A stretch of 39,382 bases of DNA from an uncultured Flavobacterium sp. (GTDB lineage Bacteria; Bacteroidota; Bacteroidia; Flavobacteriales; Flavobacteriaceae). The translations under genes and the position numbers were made by a program. Under the pieces are notes generated by a model. It was not told where the DNA came from and did not search any database. It saw only the letters and a program-made list of their open reading frames with translations. This document shows, one piece after another, positions 33,199 to 39,382 of the stretch (its first letter is position 1; every line of letters begins with the position of its first letter). The stretch spans positions 1 through 39,382 of the forward strand of contig CANRKI010000010.1 of assembly GCA_947631175.1 (NCBI GenBank), written 5' to 3'.

Positions 33199-33290
33199 AT
33201 TAAATAAAAAGTTAATTTTTTCATATTATTATTAAATTTTTAAATACAATAATAAAAAAACAAATATATTTTCAATTAACGCGTTAAGGA

Positions 33291-33305
33291 TTGATAAGTT
33301 ATCAA
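33291..33305. promoter_or_regulatory. Perfect dyad TTGATAAGTTATCAA
   Basis: Two 7-bp half-sites around a central G in the 291-nt intergenic region between the divergent SBBP gene and C1 peptidase gene; an operator-like candidate only. Confidence 0.35.
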
Positions 33306-33429
33306 AATTATTCAACAAAAATGTAGCTAAAAGGGACTTGAAAAACTTATTCTTTCTATTAATAATACACATTATAGAATCTTAAATAAAAAAATTAAAA
33401 CTAAATATTACACTAAGCGTTTTGCTTTA

Positions 33430-33460
33430 TTTGAATATTTAGTAAATAGTTTTAATTTTA
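33430..33460 (+). promoter_or_regulatory. Promoter of the C1 peptidase gene (TTTG-N19-TAATTTTA)
   Basis: TTTG at 33430-33433 and TAATTTTA at 33453-33460 have exactly 19 nt between them, matching the Bacteroidota -33/-7 layout with one mismatch, and lie about 30 nt before the ATG. One of the better promoter predictions in the window. Confidence 0.55.
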
Positions 33461-33489
33461 CGACTCACATATTAAACTCACTATTAAAA

Positions 33490-34686
33490 ATGAATTTAAA
33501 TATCAAACCATTATTTTTAGCATCTGCTCTATTTTTTGGGGTTTCGGCTACTACATTTGCACAAGATAATCTTGTAAATTCTTTAAAATTAAACGCAAGC
33601 GAAAAAAGTAAAGAAGCTTTTACTTTTACAGATGTTATTAATTTAGAGAACACGTCGATAAAAAATCAAGGATCGTCTGGAACTTGTTGGTCGTATTCGG
33701 CAAACTCGTTTTTAGAGTCTGAAATGATTCGAATGGGAAAAAAACCGGTAGAATTATCTCAAATTTTTTCGGCTAGAAATGCGTATTTAGAAAAAGCTCG
33801 TATGTATGTGCGTATGCACGGTGCGGTTGCTTTAGGTGAAGGTGGACAATTTCATGACGTAATTAATATGTATCGCAAATATGGTGCGGTGCCACAATCG
33901 GTTTATACAGGTTTAAATTACGGAACGGATAAAAATAAGTTTTCGGAAATGTCGGCTATTTTAGACGGTATGTTGGCAGCAATTATTAAAAACCCAAACG
34001 GAAAATTAACTCCTAACTGGGACAAAGCGTATGCAGCTGTTTTGGATTCGTACCTAGGAGAAGTGCCTAAAAAATTTAAACACAACGGTAAAGAATATAC
34101 ACCAGAAACGTTTGCGAAAGAGGTTGTAGGAATTAATCCTGATGATTACATCGAGATTTCGTCGTTTATGGAATATCCATATTATTCAAAATTCACTTTA
34201 TTAGTTCCAGACAACTGGGCTTTTGATCAGGTTTACAACGTAAAAGTAAACGAGTTAACAGAAACGGTTGACCACGCACTTAAAAACGGATATACTGTGG
34301 CTTGGGCTGGAGATGTTTCGGAAAAAACATTTAGCTGGAAAAATGGTGTTGCTTTTGTTGCTGAGAAAGAATTTGATGCAATGAACGCTGATGAGAAAAA
34401 AGAGTTATTTAATGGTCCTAAAAAAGAGGCGGAAGTTACAGAAGAGATGCGCCAGCAAGCTTTTGATAACTACACAACGCAAGATGACCACGGAATGCAT
34501 ATTGTAGGTGTTGCTAAAGACCAAGGAGGAAAAGAATATTATATTATTAAAAACTCGTGGGGAGCAACAAACGATTACAAAGGTTATATGTACATGACTA
34601 AGGAATATGTAAAATATAAAACAACTGCGATTATGTTGCATAAAAAAGCAGTTCCTAACGCAATTAGCAAAAAATTAAAATTATAA
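33490..34686 (+). CDS. Secreted C1 family cysteine peptidase (bleomycin hydrolase/aminopeptidase C type)
   Basis: A 398-aa papain-fold peptidase with signal peptide MNLNIKPLFLASALFFGVSATTFAQ, so exported, unlike cytoplasmic PepC of lactic acid bacteria. The catalytic Cys66 lies in IKNQGSSGTCWSYSANSFLESEMIR, the His in TQDDHGMHIVGVAKDQGG and the Asn in YYIIKNSWGATNDYKGYMYM. The order and the KNSWG motif fit peptidase C1B. An aminopeptidase or oligopeptidase role in periplasmic peptide degradation is likely. It complements the two S9 enzymes nearby. Monocistronic with its own promoter and terminator. Confidence 0.94.
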   Translation: MNLNIKPLFLASALFFGVSATTFAQDNLVNSLKLNASEKSKEAFTFTDVINLENTSIKNQGSSGTCWSYSANSFLESEMIRMGKKPVELSQIFSARNAYLEKARMYVRMHGAVALGEGGQFHDVINMYRKYGAVPQSVYTGLNYGTDKNKFSEMSAILDGMLAAIIKNPNGKLTPNWDKAYAAVLDSYLGEVPKKFKHNGKEYTPETFAKEVVGINPDDYIEISSFMEYPYYSKFTLLVPDNWAFDQVYNVKVNELTETVDHALKNGYTVAWAGDVSEKTFSWKNGVAFVAEKEFDAMNADEKKELFNGPKKEAEVTEEMRQQAFDNYTTQDDHGMHIVGVAKDQGGKEYYIIKNSWGATNDYKGYMYMTKEYVKYKTTAIMLHKKAVPNAISKKLKL

Positions 34687-34693
34687 TATCTTG

Positions 34694-34724
34694 AAGCACT
34701 CTTTTTTAGAGTGCTTTTTTTTTG
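34694..34724 (+). terminator. Terminator of the C1 peptidase gene
   Basis: AAGCACTCT/AGAGTGCTT 9-bp stem, T5 loop, long T-run. Confidence 0.9.
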
Positions 34725-34734
34725 AAGTTATTCG

Positions 34735-34742
34735 TAACTTTG
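34735..34742 (+). promoter_or_regulatory. Putative -7 element of the hybrid kinase gene
   Basis: TAACTTTG (TAnnTTTG) ends 4 nt before the ATG at 34747. If functional, the message would be leaderless or the true start lies further in. No -33 box at normal spacing; that position falls inside the preceding terminator. Confidence 0.4.
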
Positions 34743-34746
34743 TGGT

Positions 34747-37170
34747 ATGAGTTCGAGTAAGCTAAAAAAAATTCCGTTTAAAATAATTTCAGGATACTTA
34801 ATTATACTAATCATTATTTTAAGTGCCGGTTGGAAATTGTATACAGAAAATGCTTTGTTTTTTAAAATAGAGGAAAACAAAACTTTTGACGAATCTAAAC
34901 TAACTACGTTAAGTAGTTTACAACATAAAATTGCAAAGGTAGAACGCTTTGCGCGTAATACTATTTACTCGACCCAAGCTCGTGATATTATTGAGTTAAA
35001 TACTAAAATTGATACTTTAATTTTAGAAATTGCAGCAACCAAAACACAACTAAAACAGTTTGAAGAGGTGGTTTTATTAGACACGGTTTCGAACTTATTA
35101 CTTCAAAAATCATCTAATGTCGCCTCGTTACAAAATTTACGTAGTAAACAAGAAACAGAGAAAGATGTAAATTTTGCAATTGTAAATTTAAAACAACTTG
35201 AGGAACATTATCGAAAATTAAAAATTGAGGATTTTGTAAAGGAACCTAACAAATTAGGCAAATACGAAAGTAAGGTTATTACTGATTTTGTGGAATACAT
35301 GAATCAAAATATTCCCGATGACAGTACCAATACAATTAGTCAGAAAAAGATGGATTCGATTTTAGTAAGCTCGAAAAACTTACTTAATCAAGTTAAAATT
35401 ACAACCGAGGCAAAACGTAAGGCTTACGAACAAGAGGAGAAAAAATTACTGCGAAACGAAAAAGCGATTTCAGAAAAAATTCAGAAAATTTTTATTACCG
35501 TTGAGGAGGCAATTATTAACAAAAATACCCAAAGTCGAGTTTTAAAAGAAGAGAGCTTTCAAAAATTAAACAATCAAATTTCTATATATGCTATCATTGC
35601 TTTAGCTACTACAATATTTTTTATTGTTCTTAATATTATAGACTTTATTAAAACACAACGCTATAAACGAGAGTTGGAGAAAGCGAACGACAAAGCAAAT
35701 TATCTATTAAAAGGTCGCGAGCAGCTTATCTCGACTGTTTCACACGATTTAAAATCGCCAATTGCCGCTATTGGTGGTTATGGCGAAATATTGCGTAAAA
35801 CAAGTTTAAATCCTAAGCAAGAGTATTATGTGGATAATATTATCAAATCATCTGATTATTTAACCAATTTAGCTAACGATTTGGCTTCGCTTACTTTAAT
35901 TGAAGCCGGAAAAATTAAACTCGAAAATTCGCCTTTCTCATTAAATCAATTGTTGGTTGATACCGCGCAAAATATACAAGCAATTTACGCTACAAAACCA
36001 ATAAACTTGATTTTTGATTTTGATGAAACATTAGAAAAAAATATAATTACAGATCCGTACAGAGTACGACAAATTGCAACCAACTTAATTGGTAATGCCT
36101 TTAAATTTACCGCAAAAGGAAACATTACCATAGGAACAACGTTACTCGCTAACAACCAAGTATTGTTCTATGTAAAAGATACTGGAATTGGAATTAAAAA
36201 AGAAAATTTAGATGTTGTTTTTAAAGAATTTACACAAGCTGATAATACCATAGAAAAACGATTTGGGGGTACTGGTTTAGGTTTAACAATATCTAGAAAA
36301 GTAGCCGAAATTTTAGGTGGTTCTATTGATTTAGAAAGCGAATATGGTAAAGGAAGTTGTTTTTTAGTTACTATTAAATTTTTAGAAATTGTTGAAAACA
36401 CAGCTAAAAAACCCGAGGTTGCTTCGCAATTTAACTTTCAACATTTAAAAGCTGTCATTGTAGATGATGATCAACAGATATTGACTTTGTTGAAAGAAAT
36501 TTTAGAGAAAGAACACATTATTGTTTATCCTTTCTCTAATGTTGCTGATGCACTTGATAAAATAAATGGGATACAACCTCAGTTTATTTTTACAGATATA
36601 CAAATGCCCAATCAAACGGGTTTTGATTTGGTGAAACAAATTCGAGAAAATAATGAAAGTAGCAACATTCCGGTAATTGCGCTAACGGGTAACACCGATG
36701 CCGAAAAAACAAAATACCAAAATGCTGGATTTAATGCCTTACTTAGTAAACCGTTTAGTATTAGTTCTATTTTAAATACAATCGAAAAATTAATTCAAAA
36801 CCCGGATTCGTTTATTGTTAACAACAAACATTTAGATGGCAAACCACTTGCTTATAATTTAAAATCGATTGCTGAATTTTTAAACAATGATAAAAAGTTA
36901 ATTTATGATTTCTTAGAAAAATCAAAACAAAACAATTTGGTGTATTTAAATGATTTAAAACAATTTTACAAAACTAAAGACCAGCAAGCTATTAAGGGTT
37001 TAGCACACAAAATGGCCTCTATTTTTAAACAATTAGAACATAAAGAGATTACTAATTTGTTGGTTTTGATAGAAAACGAAACTGATTTTAAAGTACTTAA
37101 AAAACAAGTTTCTGAATTAGAAGATAAAATAAATAGTTTTTTTAACGAGATATTACAAAAAATGGGATAG
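34747..37170 (+). CDS. Hybrid sensor histidine kinase with receiver and Hpt domains
   Basis: An 807-aa inner-membrane kinase. TM1 (about 12-29, IISGYLIILIIILSAGWKLY) and TM2 (about 278-298, ISIYAIIALATTIFFIVLNII) bracket a helical, coiled-coil-rich sensor of about 245 aa, of CHASE3/4HB type. HisKA has the phospho-accepting His333 in STVSHDLKSPIAAIGGYGEIL. HATPase_c shows NAFKFTAKG (N box), DTGIGI (G1) and FGGTGLGL (G2). The receiver domain (AVIVDDDQQILTLL) has Asp617 in FIFTDIQMPNQTG and a later TGNTDAEKTKYQNAGFNALLSKP. The C-terminal Hpt domain has His754 in IKGLAHKMASIFKQLEH. It can therefore run a full His-Asp-His relay. The adjacent NtrC-type regulator is the natural acceptor. The signal is unknown. 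Confidence 0.95.
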   Translation: MSSSKLKKIPFKIISGYLIILIIILSAGWKLYTENALFFKIEENKTFDESKLTTLSSLQHKIAKVERFARNTIYSTQARDIIELNTKIDTLILEIAATKTQLKQFEEVVLLDTVSNLLLQKSSNVASLQNLRSKQETEKDVNFAIVNLKQLEEHYRKLKIEDFVKEPNKLGKYESKVITDFVEYMNQNIPDDSTNTISQKKMDSILVSSKNLLNQVKITTEAKRKAYEQEEKKLLRNEKAISEKIQKIFITVEEAIINKNTQSRVLKEESFQKLNNQISIYAIIALATTIFFIVLNIIDFIKTQRYKRELEKANDKANYLLKGREQLISTVSHDLKSPIAAIGGYGEILRKTSLNPKQEYYVDNIIKSSDYLTNLANDLASLTLIEAGKIKLENSPFSLNQLLVDTAQNIQAIYATKPINLIFDFDETLEKNIITDPYRVRQIATNLIGNAFKFTAKGNITIGTTLLANNQVLFYVKDTGIGIKKENLDVVFKEFTQADNTIEKRFGGTGLGLTISRKVAEILGGSIDLESEYGKGSCFLVTIKFLEIVENTAKKPEVASQFNFQHLKAVIVDDDQQILTLLKEILEKEHIIVYPFSNVADALDKINGIQPQFIFTDIQMPNQTGFDLVKQIRENNESSNIPVIALTGNTDAEKTKYQNAGFNALLSKPFSISSILNTIEKLIQNPDSFIVNNKHLDGKPLAYNLKSIAEFLNNDKKLIYDFLEKSKQNNLVYLNDLKQFYKTKDQQAIKGLAHKMASIFKQLEHKEITNLLVLIENETDFKVLKKQVSELEDKINSFFNEILQKMG

Positions 37171-37187
37171 CTATAAGTCTATCCCAT
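37162..37187. terminator. Hairpin formed by the 3' ends of the convergent kinase and regulator genes
   Basis: ATGGGATAG/CTATCCCAT, a perfect 9-bp stem with an 8-nt loop. The left arm contains the kinase stop codon; the loop contains the regulator stop and the right arm encodes its last residues. T-rich sequence follows on the plus strand and an A-run precedes the stem, so it could terminate both. Confidence 0.75.
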
Positions 37188-38520
37188 ATTCTTTTAATTT
37201 ATTATATAAAGTTTTACGCGTAATGTTTAAAAGCTCTGCCGCTTTTGTTTTGTTGTAATCTGTATCACGTAAAGCTTGTAAAATTTGTTCTTTTTCGTTT
37301 TCTTTTAATGAATACGAATGTCGAACCACAACTGTTCCTTCTGTTTTAGTTTCAATTGGATTACTAATTTCAAGAGGCAAATCAATAACTTTAATGATAT
37401 TATCTTGTGCTAACAGGGTTGCTTTTTTAATAACGTTTTGTAACTCACGTAAATTTCCCGGCCAATCGTATTTAAAAAACAACTGAATCACTTCGGGCGA
37501 AAAACCTATTACGTTTTTATTTAATTGCGTATTTACTTTATCTAAAAAATATTCGGCAAATAAAATAATATCGTCAGAACGATCTTTTAAACTAGGTGAA
37601 GTTATCGAGAACTCGTTTAAACGATGGTATAAATCTTCTCTAAAATCTCCGTTAGCAATCGCTTCGCGTAAGTTTTCGTTAGTAGCTGCGATGATACGAA
37701 TATCAACCGGAATGTCGTCGTTGCCACCAACAGGCTTAATTTTACGCTCTTGTATAGCTCTTAAAAGCTGAATTTGATGCTCATAAGAAAGATTTCCTAT
37801 TTCATCTAAAAAAATAGTTCCGCCATTTGCGGCCTCAAAGTATCCTACTTTATCATTTATCGCTCCAGTAAAAGATCCTTTTTTGTGACCAAAAAACTCA
37901 CTTGATGCTAAATCTTTAGGAATCGCACCACAATCAACCGCTAAAAAGGTTTGCTCTTTTCGATTGGATTTTAAATGAATTCTTTTTGCTAAAACCTCTT
38001 TTCCTGTACCACTTTGCCCTTCTATCAAAACTGAAAAATCAGTTGGACCAACTAAGTTTATATACTGATTTAATCGTTTAGATGCCTCTGAATTTCCTTC
38101 TATAAATTCAACTTCTGATTGAGGTTTGTAATTTGTTTTATTTTTATGAGAAGAATTGTTTAACTCCTTATTTAAATGATTTTTAATAATAGCAAGCACT
38201 TCATCGGGTTGTAACGGTTTGGTTACATAATCCGCTGCACCAAGCTTCATGGCCTCAACGGCGGTTGAAATATCAGCATAGCTTGTCATTATCACAATTG
38301 GAACTTTAAATTCGTCTTTAAACTCTTCCAATAAGCTTAAACCAGTTACATCAGGTAATCTGAGGTCAGATAAAATTAAATCGGCCTTAAAATCCTTTAA
38401 AATAAGCAATGCGGCTTGTTTGCTTTGTACGGATTGGACGTTGTAGCCGTTTCGAATTAAAAAATTCTGTAACATTCGACCAAACATCAAATCATCTTCT
38501 ATTACTAGAATTTTTTGCAT
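37171..38520 (-). CDS. Sigma-54-dependent response regulator (NtrC family)
   Basis: A 449-aa transcriptional activator with three domains. The receiver (MQKILVIEDDLMFGRML) has phospho-acceptor Asp52 in LILSDLRLPDVTG and KPLQPDEVL. The AAA+ sigma-54-interaction domain has Walker A GQSGTGKE (168-175), the sigma-54 contact loop GSFTGA (215-220), Walker B GGTIFLDEIGNLS and the arginine-finger region FREDLYHRLNEFSI. A C-terminal Fis-type helix-turn-helix (DYNKTKAAELLNITRKTLYNKLKEY) completes it. The contact loop is GSFTGA rather than the canonical GAFTGA, a conservative change. It converges on the hybrid kinase with directly adjacent stop codons, so it is probably the target of that relay. Regulated genes would need a sigma-54 (-24/-12) promoter. 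Confidence 0.96.
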   Translation of the reverse strand: MQKILVIEDDLMFGRMLQNFLIRNGYNVQSVQSKQAALLILKDFKADLILSDLRLPDVTGLSLLEEFKDEFKVPIVIMTSYADISTAVEAMKLGAADYVTKPLQPDEVLAIIKNHLNKELNNSSHKNKTNYKPQSEVEFIEGNSEASKRLNQYINLVGPTDFSVLIEGQSGTGKEVLAKRIHLKSNRKEQTFLAVDCGAIPKDLASSEFFGHKKGSFTGAINDKVGYFEAANGGTIFLDEIGNLSYEHQIQLLRAIQERKIKPVGGNDDIPVDIRIIAATNENLREAIANGDFREDLYHRLNEFSITSPSLKDRSDDIILFAEYFLDKVNTQLNKNVIGFSPEVIQLFFKYDWPGNLRELQNVIKKATLLAQDNIIKVIDLPLEISNPIETKTEGTVVVRHSYSLKENEKEQILQALRDTDYNKTKAAELLNITRKTLYNKLKEYGIDL

Positions 38521-38588
38521 AGCTTCTTAACTTTTTAAATATCAATACAAAAGTAAACATTTAATAATTAACTGAAGTTTACATAAAT

Positions 38589-38621
38589 AAAAAAGAGACT
38601 TTTAATTAAAGTCTCTTTTTT
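38589..38621. terminator. Terminator downstream of the 28-codon ORF
   Basis: AAAAAAGAGACTTT/AAAGTCTCTTTTTT perfect stem with a 5-nt TAATT loop. It is 60-odd nt upstream of the regulator gene and downstream of the small ORF, so something is apparently transcribed between accC and the regulator. Confidence 0.85.
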
Positions 38622-38647
38622 CCCACTATAAATACCAAACGATTACT

Positions 38648-38734
38648 TCATGAGTAATTGTTATCTTTTTTGTATATCAAATAATTACTATATCCTATAA
38701 ATAAGTAAAAACCATACCAAAGTTGCAAACGCAT
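38648..38734 (-). CDS. Possible 28-aa membrane peptide
   Basis: Too short for the ORF track. It reads MRLQLWYGFYLFIGYSNYLI then YKKDNNYS. A hydrophobic, aromatic-rich core of about 18 residues with one Arg before it and two Lys after it is what a single-span small membrane peptide looks like. It lies alone in the 325-nt gap between accC (with its own terminator at 38812-38842) and the regulator, and a strong terminator begins 27 nt beyond its stop codon. A start context is not clear: the nearest promoter-like string is TATCTTTT about 35-40 nt upstream. Function unknown; chance ORF or the body of a small RNA are alternatives. Confidence 0.45.
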   Translation of the reverse strand: MRLQLWYGFYLFIGYSNYLIYKKDNNYS

Positions 38735-38811
38735 TAAACAGGTAATATAAATATCAAAAAAAGATAAAATGTGTAATTAATACACATAAAAACGAGTAAT
38801 TTTTATACAAA

Positions 38812-38842
38812 AAAAAAGAGAAGTTACACACTTCTCTTTTTT
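38812..38842 (-). terminator. accC terminator
   Basis: GAGAAGT/ACTTCTC stem extended by A6/T6 arms with a 5-nt loop, directly 3' of accC on the minus strand. Confidence 0.85.
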
Positions 38843-38845
38843 ATA

Positions 38846-39382
38846 TTATTTTTCATTCATAGTAAATGTATCCATAAATGCTGTAGTATAATTACCAGCA
38901 ACATAGTTTGGATCGTCCATTAACTGTCTGTGGAATGGGATAGTTGTTTTAACACCTTCAATGTAAAATTCATCTAATGCACGTTTCATTTTAGCGATAG
39001 CTTCTTCACGTGTTTGCGCAGTTGTAATTAACTTAGCAATCATAGAATCGTAATTAGAAGGAATTGTGTATCCTGAATAAACGTGAGTATCTAAACGTAC
39101 ACCGTGTCCACCTGGAGCATGCAATTGCGTAATTTTACCTGGTGATGGTCTAAAATCGTTATAAGGATCCTCAGCGTTGATACGACATTCAATAGCGTGT
39201 AATTTTGGTAGATAATTTTTACCAGAAATTGGCACACCTGCAGCTACTAATATTTGTTCACGAATTAAATCATAATCAATAACTTGTTCTGTAATTGGGT
39301 GTTCTACTTGGATACGAGTATTCATTTCCATAAAGTAGAAATTTTTATCTTTATCAACTAAAAATTCAATTGTTCCTGCACC
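38846..39382 (-). CDS. accC: Biotin carboxylase subunit of acetyl-CoA carboxylase (partial, N-terminus outside window)
   Basis: ATP-dependent carboxylation of the biotin on AccB, the first half-reaction of malonyl-CoA formation for fatty acid synthesis. Only the last 178 of about 450 residues are present. The frame extends to the window edge beyond the track's start at 39331: [49 protein letters not shown], which holds the [15 protein letters not shown] active-site signature. The carboxylase C-terminal domain follows ([59 protein letters not shown]...[18 protein letters not shown]). accB is usually directly upstream, which would be outside this window. A terminator follows. Confidence 0.95.
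   Translation of the reverse strand, partial: GAGTIEFLVDKDKNFYFMEMNTRIQVEHPITEQVIDYDLIREQILVAAGVPISGKNYLPKLHAIECRINAEDPYNDFRPSPGKITQLHAPGGHGVRLDTHVYSGYTIPSNYDSMIAKLITTAQTREEAIAKMKRALDEFYIEGVKTTIPFHRQLMDDPNYVAGNYTTAFMDTFTMNEK

Overview
The window looks like a chromosomal segment from a member of the family Flavobacteriaceae (Bacteroidota). It is AT-rich, several genes are preceded by the Bacteroidota-type -7 motif TAnnTTTG rather than by Shine-Dalgarno sites, and it encodes a fused MurF-alanine racemase, a SusC/CirA-style TonB-dependent receptor with an N-terminal carboxypeptidase-regulatory-like domain, SxSCSSDDD-type lipoproteins and a protein with a type IX secretion (T9SS) C-terminal sorting domain. 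No rRNA, tRNA, CRISPR array, prophage or intact insertion sequence was seen. Both edges cut genes: aspS at the left and accC at the right.

Layout. 1-2.5 kb: aspS (partial, -) and a 188-aa orphan (+). 2.5-6.1 kb: tdk, then murF-alr and mscL, all on the minus strand. 6.4-10.4 kb: a plus-strand run of an acidic Bacteroidota protein, rsmI and an OsmC-like gene, then recJ. 10.5-16.1 kb: an esterase, an NlpE-like lipoprotein and purine nucleoside phosphorylase (-), a 107-aa orphan, asd and an MFS transporter. 16.3-21.1 kb: a probable metal-uptake locus built around a ZnuD-like TonB receptor. It has two small His-rich 'RGPP-tail' membrane proteins, a His-rich DUF4625-type lipoprotein and a convergent His-rich lipocalin-like lipoprotein. 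21.5-31.2 kb: two secreted S9 peptidases framing dedA, mtgA, AIM24/TIGR00266, a PH-domain protein, a lipoprotein and a zinc alcohol dehydrogenase. 31.4-33.2 kb: an SBBP-repeat/T9SS protein broken by one amber codon. 33.5-38.5 kb: a secreted bleomycin-hydrolase-like C1 peptidase, then a hybrid histidine kinase converging tail to tail on an NtrC-type regulator. 38.6-39.4 kb: a possible 28-aa membrane peptide and accC.

Most remarkable items. (1) A dispersed palindromic repeat family: two roughly 267-bp full copies and two half copies, with imperfect terminal inverted repeats and paired base changes that preserve the stems, each near a gene 3' end. (2) The metal-type locus with paired RGPP-tail proteins flanking the receptor, one of them a Met-less ORF with a TTG start 2 nt after the receptor stop. 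(3) A probable 1-nt frameshift in a poly-A run at the start of the neighbouring lipocalin-like gene. (4) A one-codon nonsense break in the T9SS gene. (5) A 28-codon membrane-peptide ORF with its own terminator. (6) A two-component pair whose adjacent stop codons lie in or beside one shared hairpin.

Most genes are core metabolism, cell wall and envelope functions. The strain-variable biology lies in the metal locus, the repeat elements and the secreted proteins. All family assignments are from reading the sequence; no database search was run.
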